Shown piece by piece: positions 47,122 to 55,262 of a stretch of DNA of 64,000 bases (the stretch's first letter is position 1; every line of letters begins with the position of its first letter). This DNA is from an uncultured Bacteroidales bacterium. GTDB taxonomy: Bacteria > Bacteroidota > Bacteroidia > Bacteroidales > UBA932. The stretch spans positions 1 through 64,000 of the forward strand of contig CAMZGD010000008.1 in the NCBI GenBank assembly GCA_947306365.1. The letters run 5' to 3'. Below the pieces are notes generated by a model that had not been told where the DNA came from, made no database searches, and saw only the letters and a list, made by a program, of their open reading frames with translations. Both the position numbers and the translations under genes were made by a program.

Positions 47122-48363
47122 TTATTTGAAGATCAAGGTGGAGAGACGGTCTTCGGCCAGCACGTCGGCCGCCGCACGCTGCAGGCTCTGCGGCGTGATG
47201 GCTTCGATCCGGCGGCGGACCTCCTCGTCGGAGAGGATCTCGCCGAAGACCAGCATGCTCTTGGCCATTGAAAGGGCCTGCGCCTCGCCGTTGTCGGCCG
47301 CGACGGCCAGCTGGCCGAGCAGCTGTTTCTTGGCCGTACGCAGCGCCTTGTCCGTCAAAGGCTTGTTCCGGAGCTGCGCCAGTTCCTCACGCACAAGGGC
47401 GATGCAGCGTTCGAGGTTCGGTTTCTCGCAGCCGAAGTAGATCAGGAACGAACCGTTGTCGGCGAACTGGGTGAACGAGGCTTCGACGGAATAGACCAGC
47501 GCATTCTTCTCGCGCAGCTTCTGGTTGAGCCGGGAGTTGGCGCCCGGGCCGCCGAGCAGGTTGGCCAGCAGGATCAGGTCCATCCGCCGCCCGTCGTAGT
47601 ACGAGTAGGCCGTCGTGCCGATGATGCAGTTGATCTGATGGTTCTTGCGGGCCATCTCCTTCTCGAACCGGGGCGGAACCGGCAGCACGTCCGGGACGGC
47701 GGGACGTACGGGTCCTGCAGACGGCGCGTATCCTGCCGGGATATATTTCTCCGCCGCCTGACGGGCGATCCGCTCGGCCCGCTGGGGCGTCAGGTTGCCC
47801 ACGATGGCGATGCACATGTTCTCCGGCCGGAAGTTCTCCCGGACATAGGCCTGCAGGGCGGCGGCGTCAATCTTCCGAAGGCTTTTCGTCGTGCCGAGGA
47901 TGGACCGGGAAAGCGGACTGGGGTCGAAGAGCAGCCGTTCGAATTCCTCGAAGATGCTTTCCGACGGCGAGTCCTTGTACATATTGATCTCGTCGATGAC
48001 GACGCAGCGCTCCTTGTCGAGTTCCTTCTGCGGGAACGTGGAAGTGAAGGCCAGCTCGAACAGCAGGTCCACGGCCTTGGCCGTATCTTCCTTCAGCACG
48101 GTGGAATAGAGCACGGTCTCCTCCTTGGCCGTATAGGCGTTCAGCTCGCCGCCCAGCATTTCGAGGCGGTTGCTGATCTGCTGCGGCGTGCGCTTCGCCG
48201 TACCCTTGAACAGCATGTGTTCCGTCATATGGGCGATGCCGCTGTAGGCTTCGGGTTCGTTGCGCGTGCCCGACCGGATGGCCAGCGCCGAATAGGCCAC
48301 TTGCGACCGGGTGCGCCGGAAAGCGAACTGCAGGCCGCATTCGAAAGTCTTTGTATAAAACAT
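47122..48363 (-). CDS. M16 family zinc peptidase (pitrilysin/processing-peptidase type)
   Basis: The 413-residue protein has the inverted zinc motif HMTEH (GIAHMTEHMLFKGTAKRT) with the downstream Glu in the NAYTAKEETVLYS region, and a second, inactive half (AYSYYDGRRMDLILLANLLG, GPGANSRLNQKLREKNALVY) as in mitochondrial-processing-peptidase-like proteins. There is no signal peptide, so it probably acts in the cytoplasm on small peptides. Its promoter lies only a few bases from the ATG, back to back with that of dnaX. Confidence 0.92.
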   Translation of the reverse strand: MFYTKTFECGLQFAFRRTRSQVAYSALAIRSGTRNEPEAYSGIAHMTEHMLFKGTAKRTPQQISNRLEMLGGELNAYTAKEETVLYSTVLKEDTAKAVDLLFELAFTSTFPQKELDKERCVVIDEINMYKDSPSESIFEEFERLLFDPSPLSRSILGTTKSLRKIDAAALQAYVRENFRPENMCIAIVGNLTPQRAERIARQAAEKYIPAGYAPSAGPVRPAVPDVLPVPPRFEKEMARKNHQINCIIGTTAYSYYDGRRMDLILLANLLGGPGANSRLNQKLREKNALVYSVEASFTQFADNGSFLIYFGCEKPNLERCIALVREELAQLRNKPLTDKALRTAKKQLLGQLAVAADNGEAQALSMAKSMLVFGEILSDEEVRRRIEAITPQSLQRAAADVLAEDRLSTLIFK

Positions 48364-48367
48364 GGGG

Positions 48368-48396
48368 CAAAAATAGACATTTTATTCTTACCTTTG
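48368..48396. promoter_or_regulatory. Divergent, nearly leaderless promoters of M16 peptidase and dnaX
   Basis: On the minus strand TATTTTTG (48368-48375) is four bases from the M16 start. On the plus strand TACCTTTG (48389-48396) is six bases from the dnaX ATG. Both match TAnnTTTG, so both transcripts should begin at or very near the start codon. Confidence 0.6.
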
Positions 48397-48402
48397 TGAG
48401 TT

Positions 48403-50088
48403 ATGGAACAATTCATCGTATCCGCCCGGAAGTACCGGCCCAACAGTTTCGGAACGCTGCTGGGACAGGAAAATATCGCCCGCACGCTCAAGAACTCGAT
48501 CCAGCGGGGCCAGCTGGCGCACGCCTACCTGTTCTGCGGTCCGCGCGGCGTCGGCAAGACCAGCGCCGCCCGCATCTTCGCCAAGACCATCAACTGCAGC
48601 GATCCCGGACCGGACCTGGAGCCCTGCGGCGTGTGCGAGTCGTGCCGGTCCTTCGCGGAAGGCCGTTCCTACAGCATCCACGAGCTCGACGCCGCCTCCA
48701 ACAACTCCGTGGACGACATCCGCGCCCTGACCGACAAGGTACGGATCCCGCCGCAGATCGGACGCTACAGCGTCTATATCATCGACGAGGTGCACATGCT
48801 CTCGCAGCAGGCTTTCAACGCGTTCCTCAAGACGCTCGAGGAGCCCCCGGCACACGCGATCTTCATCCTGGCCACCACCGAGAAGCACAAGATCCTGCCG
48901 ACCATCCTCTCCCGCTGCCAGACCTACGACTTCAACCGCATCAGCGTGGAAGACATGGTGCGCAACATGAAAGCCATCGCGGAAAAAGAGGGCGTTTCGA
49001 TGAGCGAGGATGCGATGCACGTCATCGCCCAGAAAGCCGACGGCGCGATGCGCGACGCGCTCACCCTGTTCGACCAGACCGTGGCCTTCTGCGGCAAGGA
49101 CGTGTCCTACGAGCAGGTGATCCGCAACCTGGGCGTCCTTGACTATGAATACTATTTCCGGCTCAACGACTGCTTCCTCGGCGGCGATTACGCCGGTGCG
49201 ATGCTGGCCTTCGACGAGATTCTGTCCAAGGGCTTCAACGCGCAGAGCTTCATCGGCGCGCTGAGCAGCCACTTCCGCGACTTGATCGTCTGCAAGAACG
49301 AAGCGGCGCGCACGCTGCTTGAGCTGGCGCCTTCCGTGGCGCAGCGCTACAAGGACTATGCGCCGCGCTGTTCCCTCGGCTTCCTGTTCGAGGCCCTCGG
49401 CATCACTTCCGCCTGTGAATCGGCCTACAAGCAGAGCGGCAATCCGCGCCTGCTCATCGAGTTCGCGCTGATGAAACTCTGCAACCTCTCGGTCAAGTTC
49501 GCCGAAGCGCAGCCGGCCGCTGAAGCGGCGGGCGGTTTTCGGGCCCGCGAGCATTTTTCTGCGAGCGAAACGAAAACCGGAGCCGCGGAACCAAAGCCGG
49601 CGGAACCAAAGCCGGAGCCAAAACCCGCCCGGAAGCCGACAGGGCTCTCGCTCAAGGCAATGCTTGAAGAGGCCCGCAACGAGCCGGTCCCCGAAAGCAG
49701 CCCGAAAGCCGGAACGGCCGAAAAGCCCGCTCCCGATGCAGACAGCCTGAAGGCCGCCTGGACGGCGCTGGCCGCCAGCGAGACGCAGATGCCGCGCCTG
49801 GCCTCTGCCATCGCCCAGTCCGTCCCGACGCTCGACGGCAAGGACATCCACTTCGAAGTCGGAAACGTGGCCCAGAAGGAATGGATCGACCGCGGCTGCC
49901 GGCCCCGGCTGGAGGCTTTCCTCCAGAAACGGCTGGACGACGCGGCCATCCGGCTCGTCATCGACGTCAAGAAGGCGGAAGAAACGGAGCGCGGCATGTA
50001 CATGCCCTCCGACAAGGCAAAGTATTTGCAGGAAAACTCGCCCGAATTCAACGCACTCCAGAAGGACTTTGATTTGGAGATCGAATAG
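48403..50088 (+). CDS. dnaX: DNA polymerase III gamma/tau subunit
   Basis: The 561-residue clamp-loader ATPase has Walker A GPRGVGKTSAARIF, a zinc-binding set of four cysteines (INCSDPGPDLEPCGVCESC), DEVHMLSQQAFNAFLKTLEE (Walker B) and sensor region ATTEKHKILPTILSRCQTYD. Domain III and a Pro/Ala/Lys-rich linker (residues about 385-450) lead to a C-terminal part that may bind the polymerase. I see no slippery A-run with a stem that would make a short gamma form. lptB follows by 2 bp. Confidence 0.95.
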   Translation: MEQFIVSARKYRPNSFGTLLGQENIARTLKNSIQRGQLAHAYLFCGPRGVGKTSAARIFAKTINCSDPGPDLEPCGVCESCRSFAEGRSYSIHELDAASNNSVDDIRALTDKVRIPPQIGRYSVYIIDEVHMLSQQAFNAFLKTLEEPPAHAIFILATTEKHKILPTILSRCQTYDFNRISVEDMVRNMKAIAEKEGVSMSEDAMHVIAQKADGAMRDALTLFDQTVAFCGKDVSYEQVIRNLGVLDYEYYFRLNDCFLGGDYAGAMLAFDEILSKGFNAQSFIGALSSHFRDLIVCKNEAARTLLELAPSVAQRYKDYAPRCSLGFLFEALGITSACESAYKQSGNPRLLIEFALMKLCNLSVKFAEAQPAAEAAGGFRAREHFSASETKTGAAEPKPAEPKPEPKPARKPTGLSLKAMLEEARNEPVPESSPKAGTAEKPAPDADSLKAAWTALAASETQMPRLASAIAQSVPTLDGKDIHFEVGNVAQKEWIDRGCRPRLEAFLQKRLDDAAIRLVIDVKKAEETERGMYMPSDKAKYLQENSPEFNALQKDFDLEIE

Positions 50089-50090
50089 CC

Positions 50091-50843
50091 ATGAAACTGT
50101 TCTGTACGAACCTGGTCAAGAAATACGGCAAGCGCACCGTGGTCAAAGGCGTTTCCATTGAAGTGGAGCAGGGAGAGATCGTCGGCCTGCTCGGCCCGAA
50201 CGGCGCCGGCAAGACCACCAGCTTCTATATGATCACCGGCCTGATCAAGCCCAACGACGGCCGCATCTTCCTCGGGGAAGAGGAGATCACCGACCTGCCG
50301 ATGTACCGCCGGGCCCAGAAGGGAATCGGCTACCTCGCCCAGGAAGCCTCCGTGTTCCGGAACATGAGCGTGGAAAACAACATCCTCTCCGTGATGGAAA
50401 TGGCCGGATTTGAAAAGGCGTACCGGCTCCAGCGTCTCGAAACGCTGATCGACGAATTCGGCCTGCAGAAAGTCCGCAAGAGCCTGGGCATCCAGCTCTC
50501 CGGCGGCGAGCGTCGGCGCTGCGAAATCGCCCGGGCGCTGGCCATCAACCCCAAGTTCATCCTCCTCGACGAACCCTTCGCCGGCGTCGACCCGATCGCC
50601 GTGGAAGACATCCAGCACATCATCGCCAAGCTCAAGACGATGAACATCGGCGTCATCATCACCGACCACAACGTCCACGAGACGCTGGCCATCACCGACC
50701 GCGCCTACCTGCTCTACGAAGGTTCCATCCTCGAAAGCGGCACCGCCGAACAACTGGCGAACAACCCCGAGGTCCGCAAGAAATACCTGGGCCAGAACTT
50801 CGAACTCCGCAAGGCGGTCCTCCACGAACGCGCCGGAGAATAG
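50091..50843 (+). CDS. lptB: LPS export ABC transporter ATP-binding protein LptB
   Basis: The 250-residue ATPase matches LptB: Walker A GLLGPNGAGKTTSFYMITGL, the Q-loop segment GIGYLAQEASVFRNMSVENN, signature LSGGERRRCEIARALA, Walker B FILLDEPFAGVDPIAVEDIQ and switch His ITDHNVHETLAITDRAY. It powers transport of lipopolysaccharide from the inner membrane through the Lpt bridge. It abuts the convergent lipoprotein gene without a gap. Confidence 0.95.
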   Translation: MKLFCTNLVKKYGKRTVVKGVSIEVEQGEIVGLLGPNGAGKTTSFYMITGLIKPNDGRIFLGEEEITDLPMYRRAQKGIGYLAQEASVFRNMSVENNILSVMEMAGFEKAYRLQRLETLIDEFGLQKVRKSLGIQLSGGERRRCEIARALAINPKFILLDEPFAGVDPIAVEDIQHIIAKLKTMNIGVIITDHNVHETLAITDRAYLLYEGSILESGTAEQLANNPEVRKKYLGQNFELRKAVLHERAGE

Positions 50844-53357
50844 CTAATTGTCAAGCACGGGACGGACGGGCAATGCGTAGGCCCGGCTATTGCTGCTCAG
50901 CTTGTCCAATGTCGATTGGGAGTAGAACAAATGATAGCCGTAACTATCACTCAGCGGGACCGCATACCACGCATAGCCTCTTTGATTTACATCACCCAAT
51001 TTGCCCGTATCACATCTGCGCAGGCCGGCGCCAGGGAAGAACAGCGAATCGCTGGCCGACCTGTAGAATCGCCCATAGTTGCCATCCTTCAATTCATACG
51101 TGCAATTGCCCTCATTCAAAACATTGACGACCGACTGCGGAGGCACCTTGAACCCAACCGGCGAAGGGTCATAGATGGTCTTGGCGACAGGCGTGGCAAG
51201 CTGGCCGATCCCATATCCCGCAAGTGCGGTATTCCAATTATTGAAATAGGTATTGATGCACCAGTCCTCATAGTTTTCTACACCTTCCCTTCCTGCAAAA
51301 TGCTTCCAGGGGTTCCGGATCGCTTCACCCAGGGTGACGCCGGTCGTCGCACCGAATTGCGGCGCATAATCGCTGACGGTGCAGTAGTAACGCTTGTTCG
51401 TGTTGGCCGTTCCCGTAGCAGGCAGGAGCGGATCCTTGCGCCCCCACTGGTAGTAGGTGCAGTTGCCGGGGACGTCGATTCTTCCCTCGGTCTGTTTCAC
51501 GGTCACGGGAGCGGACGTCTCTCCGCCCGTCTGCACGGCACGGACCTGGAATTCGCGGGCATCGTAGATATGGGGGATTCCGTCGCACCAGCCCAGGTTC
51601 ACCTGCGGCATCCTGTAGCCGTCTCCGACCTCGGTCAGGACGGATAAGTCCTCATCCGTAACCCAGATGTGCCAGCTCCAGGCGACCACGCCGTCGACCA
51701 GCACCGCCAGGATGGCGTTGCCCTGGCAGATTGTCTCGGCCGGCACAGTGAAGGTCATGCAGGCATCGGCAAGGTTCAAGGGAGTGGACAGGGCTACGTC
51801 GGTCACCAGGCCCGGCGCATCCTGCCAGACCAGCGCGGCCGTGAGTTCCCGGGCGGCGAAGCGCTCGGCGATGTAAATGCTGTTGACATACTGAACGGAA
51901 CCGGCCGTGACGAGGCTTCCGCTGTTGTCAATCGGTTCATCATTGTGGTCGAGGAGATACGCCAGGTATTGGCTGCCGGTCGCCGTCGTCTGCTGCCGAT
52001 GGTAGGCGGCGTCGTTGGCCGCCCCGTTCAACAGGGCGTTGCCATAGACCAGCGGGAACCGGTAGGTTCCGGGAGCCTGCACCACATAGCAGTTGGCCGT
52101 GGTGCGGGCCACGGTCGCACCGGTAGCCACGTTGATCGTGGAAAGGTCTGCGTCTTCAGCCGGCGTACGTCCGCTCAGTTTCGCCGTATGCGCGTTGTAG
52201 CCGGATTCCGTCCTGGCATCCAGGGTCAGCGTAAGCGCTTCGCCTTCGATGCTGCCGGCAAAGCCCGTCTCCGAGGTGGCGGCCGTCAGCCACGACGGCG
52301 CCGTCGTGCTCCAGTTGACACCGTCTTCGGAATACTCCAGATGGTAGGCGACAGGTTCCTCGACAGAGGGACTGCCGGCGTCTCCCTTGTAGCGGTAACT
52401 CCTGAATGCGGTACCCAGCGATCCCTCGCCGCCCGTGTACGCGACCTCCACCGCATCCGGCGTGCTGATCACGTACGTCCAGGGCGCATAGAACTTCTTG
52501 CCGTGGGCGCGTTCAAGGTCCCAGGAGAATTCGGACGACGGGAACGTGAAGGTCTCCGGACTGGGATCATCATCGCCCGCGAACTTCCGGACGGTTATCT
52601 CCGTGTAGGCGCCCGTCGGAACGGGAAGGTTCAGCACCGTACGGCCGGCGGTGACGGTGAACCCCGTGAACGTCACATACGTCTGGCCGGCACTCGAAAC
52701 GTCATCCGTGGTGATGACGCAGGTCGCCGCACCCGGATTCCCCGCATCCGCCACCTGGAACGAACCCGTGATCCGGTGCCCAAGGTCGACCTCGATCTTC
52801 GTCGTTGCGGCCGTCATGTCTCCCACCGTCAACCGCAGCAGGCCACCCACGTGCTTGAAGTGCAGGTCTTCGCCTTCGTTGTTGAGCGCGATCATCGGCA
52901 GCGGCGACCAGTCGGCGTCCGCCACCTCCGACAGGTCGTAGGAGGCAGGAAGCGTCACGCACAGGTCGGTCTCCGAAGCGTGGCCGCCGTCCGCGGCCAA
53001 TGCCGGATATACGGCATAGCCGCTCCGCGTCCCTGCCAACGACACCGAAAACTGGTTGCCCGAAACGTAAGGCGCGGAATTATAGAAGGCTCCGCCCGTT
53101 TCGCCGACGGCCCAGACGGCGATCGAGTCGCCGGCCGACCAGCTGAATGAAAGATCGTCAGCGATGGCCGCTTTCGTGGCGGATGCCTCGCACGAAGCGG
53201 ACAAGGTTATCGTTCGCAGTCCTGTATTCGACTCATTGTCAGGCGAATAAACTATCTCCTCCGGCGTGCAGGCTGTCAGGAGAAGCGCCGCAAGCGCCGA
53301 AACGGCCAGGACCGGAAGGCCCGGAAAACGATGATGACGGAAGAGACGTGTGTCCAT
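50844..53357 (-). CDS. Large surface lipoprotein, fimbrillin-like
   Basis: The 837-residue protein has a lipoprotein signal (AVSALAALLLTAC lipobox) and an N-terminal region typical of fimbrillin-like Bacteroidales proteins (SCEASATKAAI, SFSWSAGDSIAVWAVG, FKHVGGLLRLTVGD). The middle has Ig-like or repeat beta segments. The C-terminal part (YYQWGRKDPLLPATG, YDPSPVGFKVPP, ending YALPVRPVLDN) resembles the FISUMP-type paralogous domain of surface proteins. It is probably exposed on the cell surface and used in adhesion or carbohydrate contact; no enzyme motif is visible. Met at 53357 begins a better signal peptide than the TTG at 53375. Confidence 0.75.
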   Translation of the reverse strand: MDTRLFRHHRFPGLPVLAVSALAALLLTACTPEEIVYSPDNESNTGLRTITLSASCEASATKAAIADDLSFSWSAGDSIAVWAVGETGGAFYNSAPYVSGNQFSVSLAGTRSGYAVYPALAADGGHASETDLCVTLPASYDLSEVADADWSPLPMIALNNEGEDLHFKHVGGLLRLTVGDMTAATTKIEVDLGHRITGSFQVADAGNPGAATCVITTDDVSSAGQTYVTFTGFTVTAGRTVLNLPVPTGAYTEITVRKFAGDDDPSPETFTFPSSEFSWDLERAHGKKFYAPWTYVISTPDAVEVAYTGGEGSLGTAFRSYRYKGDAGSPSVEEPVAYHLEYSEDGVNWSTTAPSWLTAATSETGFAGSIEGEALTLTLDARTESGYNAHTAKLSGRTPAEDADLSTINVATGATVARTTANCYVVQAPGTYRFPLVYGNALLNGAANDAAYHRQQTTATGSQYLAYLLDHNDEPIDNSGSLVTAGSVQYVNSIYIAERFAARELTAALVWQDAPGLVTDVALSTPLNLADACMTFTVPAETICQGNAILAVLVDGVVAWSWHIWVTDEDLSVLTEVGDGYRMPQVNLGWCDGIPHIYDAREFQVRAVQTGGETSAPVTVKQTEGRIDVPGNCTYYQWGRKDPLLPATGTANTNKRYYCTVSDYAPQFGATTGVTLGEAIRNPWKHFAGREGVENYEDWCINTYFNNWNTALAGYGIGQLATPVAKTIYDPSPVGFKVPPQSVVNVLNEGNCTYELKDGNYGRFYRSASDSLFFPGAGLRRCDTGKLGDVNQRGYAWYAVPLSDSYGYHLFYSQSTLDKLSSNSRAYALPVRPVLDN

Positions 53358-53389
53358 ATGATCAGTGTGTGTCAATCGATTGTAACCTG

Positions 53390-53397
53390 CAAATATA
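53390..53397 (-). promoter_or_regulatory. TATATTTG promoter -7 box of the surface lipoprotein gene
   Basis: On the minus strand TATATTTG matches TAnnTTTG and lies 32 bp before ATG 53357. Confidence 0.6.
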
Positions 53398-53492
53398 CAA
53401 TTATTTTAGAAAAATAAAAAGTTGCCGCGCAAGGCGGGGCATGACGCGAAAGAGCGACAGATACAACGTTTTCCCGCCTGTTGATAACTTTT

Positions 53493-53545
53493 GTGGAAAA
53501 AATTGGAAAAATTTGTAAGAAAGTGGAAAAATTATCTTACCTTTG
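53493..53545 (+). promoter_or_regulatory. MraZ operator (10-bp-periodic repeats) and dcw promoter
   Basis: GTGGAAAAA, TTGGAAAAA, TTGTAAGAA and GTGGAAAAA start at 53493, 53503, 53513 and 53523, a strict 10-bp period. This is the spacing of known MraZ boxes (TGGGN repeats separated by 5 bases). The promoter -7 box TACCTTTG follows at 53538-53545, 32 bp before the mraZ start. Autorepression of the dcw cluster by MraZ is expected. Confidence 0.75.
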
Positions 53546-53577
53546 CTCCACACATCACTAAACGCATATAGGATTCG

Positions 53578-54024
53578 ATGGCGAAGTTTATCGGTTGCTA
53601 CAAGGCAAAGGTCGACGACAAGGGAAGGCTCATCTTCCCTTCCGCCTTCAAGTCCAGTATGGGCGAGGGTGCGAGCCTTCGCTTCGTAGTCAAAAAGTCT
53701 CTCTTCGCAGAGTGCCTCGAAATGTATGCCTACGACCAGTGGGAGCAGGATTCGGAAGCCGTGCGCGGCCGTCTGAACTTCTTCAACAAGGAGCACGCAG
53801 CCTTCTGGCGGGAATATATGAGAGGCACTGCGGATGTAGAGCCTGACAGCAAGCTTGGACGGATGACGATTCCCAAGGCTCTCCTCGAGGAGGCGGGCAT
53901 CGGGAAGGACGTCGTCTTTGCCGGCAACAACCATCTGATCGAGATCTGGGACAAGGAGAAGTATGAAGCCCGGGCGATGAAGAGCGAAGACTTCGTCGCG
54001 CTGGCCGAAAAGATTCTCGGTTAG
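53578..54024 (+). CDS. mraZ: MraZ, transcriptional regulator of the dcw cluster
   Basis: The 148-residue protein has two AbrB-like MraZ/SpoVT domains: FIGCYKAKVDDKGRLIFPSA (with DKGR) and DVEPDSKLGRMTIPKALLEE (DxxGR). MraZ forms ring oligomers that bind direct repeats before its own gene; such repeats are present at 53493-53530. It leads the division and cell-wall cluster; rsmH follows after 17 bp. Confidence 0.95.
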   Translation: MAKFIGCYKAKVDDKGRLIFPSAFKSSMGEGASLRFVVKKSLFAECLEMYAYDQWEQDSEAVRGRLNFFNKEHAAFWREYMRGTADVEPDSKLGRMTIPKALLEEAGIGKDVVFAGNNHLIEIWDKEKYEARAMKSEDFVALAEKILG

Positions 54025-54041
54025 CGGAAGGAGGACCGTCC

Positions 54042-54929
54042 ATGTCTGCTTACCACACGCCTGTCCTGCTCCAAGAGAGCATCACGGCGCTTTCCATCCG
54101 CGAAGACGGGGTCTACGTGGATGCAACCTTCGGGGGCGGCGGCCACAGTCGTGAGATCCTGCGCCGCCTCGGGCCGGACGGACGGCTGATCGTCTTCGAC
54201 AAGGACGAAGAAGCGCTGGCCAATGCGCCCGACGACAGAAGGTTGACCATTGTGCACAACGACTTCCGCTTCGTGCACAATTTCATCCGTTACCACGGAT
54301 ATGAGACCGTGGACGGAATTCTGGCGGACCTGGGAGTGTCCTCCCATCAGTTCGACACCGGGCAGCGGGGATTTTCCTTCCGGTTCGAGAACGCGCCGCT
54401 GGATATGAGAATGAACGTACGCGCCGTACAAAGCGCTGCGGATATAGTAAATAGTTATAGCGGGGATGAGCTGGAACGGATCTTCCGCCTTTACGGGGAG
54501 TTGGACAACAGCAGGCGGCTTGCGGAACTGATCGTTTCAGAAAGGGAACGTGGAGCGTTGAGGACCACGGACGATTTAGGCAGAGCGATTGCACCTGTTC
54601 TGCCTAAATTATTAGAACACAAGTATTTAGCTAAAGTATACCAAGCGTTGAGGATTGAAGTCAATGGCGAGATGACTTCTTTGGAGGGGTTTATGAAAGG
54701 GGCCGTCCGGTCACTCGGGCAAGGAGGTATCCTGGCGGTCATTACGTACCATTCTTTAGAAGACCGTATCGTCAAGAACGCAATCCGGGAGGGTTGCCTG
54801 CAGGGACGGCTGAGACGCGTGACCAAGAAACCCGTTCTTCCTTCCGAGGAAGAGATTTCTTTGAATACGCGCGCGCGAAGCGCAAAACTGCGGGTTGCCG
54901 GAAAGCTGCAAGACGAGCATGAGCGGTAA
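54042..54929 (+). CDS. rsmH: 16S rRNA (cytosine(1402)-N(4))-methyltransferase
   Basis: The 295-residue enzyme methylates C1402 of 16S rRNA. Family motifs: YHTPVLLQESITAL, YVDATFGGGGHSREILRRLG (SAM loop), GILADLGVSSHQFDTGQRGF, SFRFENAPLDMRM and VITYHSLEDRIVKN. AAGGAGG lies seven bases before the ATG, a rare strong ribosome site for this phylum. Codons between about 54420 and 54780 are markedly AT-richer (TTA, TTG, AGT) than the flanks, which may reflect recombination. It overlaps ftsL by 11 bp. Confidence 0.96.
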   Translation: MSAYHTPVLLQESITALSIREDGVYVDATFGGGGHSREILRRLGPDGRLIVFDKDEEALANAPDDRRLTIVHNDFRFVHNFIRYHGYETVDGILADLGVSSHQFDTGQRGFSFRFENAPLDMRMNVRAVQSAADIVNSYSGDELERIFRLYGELDNSRRLAELIVSERERGALRTTDDLGRAIAPVLPKLLEHKYLAKVYQALRIEVNGEMTSLEGFMKGAVRSLGQGGILAVITYHSLEDRIVKNAIREGCLQGRLRRVTKKPVLPSEEEISLNTRARSAKLRVAGKLQDEHER

Positions 54930-55257
54930 AATCAAAGGCATCGTTAACAAACTGATCAGCTACCTTAGCGGGGACAAGCTGATCCAGTGGGGCGTCGACC
55001 GCCAGCTCGGTTTCATCTTCTACATTTTCGTCCTCATCTGCGTCAGCATCGCCTGGAGCCTGCTCGTCGAGCAGAGCCTGGTCAAGGTCCAGAAGAACGA
55101 ACGCGAACTGCAGGAACTGCGCATCAGCTACCAGCAGCGCACCCTCGACCTGGTGGGAATGAACAACCGGACCCGGATCGACGGGATGCTCAAGTCGCAG
55201 GGCTCGAAACTGCACGCACCCGAGAACCCGCCGCAGCGGATCATCCTAGAAAAGTGA
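54919..55257 (+). CDS. ftsL: FtsL-like cell division protein
   Basis: The 112-residue bitopic protein has a short cytoplasmic part (MSGKIKGIVNKLISYLSGDK), one membrane helix (LGFIFYIFVLICVSIAWSLL) and a periplasmic coiled-coil (VKVQKNERELQELRISYQQR). Its place between rsmH and ftsI and its topology are those of FtsL, which with FtsB and FtsQ activates septal wall synthesis. Sequence conservation in this family is low, so the name rests largely on position. Confidence 0.8.
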   Translation: MSGKIKGIVNKLISYLSGDKLIQWGVDRQLGFIFYIFVLICVSIAWSLLVEQSLVKVQKNERELQELRISYQQRTLDLVGMNNRTRIDGMLKSQGSKLHAPENPPQRIILEK

Positions 55258-55262
55258 ACGGC

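Noticed and set aside
48403-50088. Programmed frameshift in dnaX
   Set aside because: No slippery A6-A7 run followed by a stem was found in the linker region.
53481-53530. DnaA boxes / replication origin next to mraZ
   Set aside because: TTGTGGAAAA only partly resembles a DnaA box; the exact 10-bp period and the place before mraZ fit an MraZ operator better.
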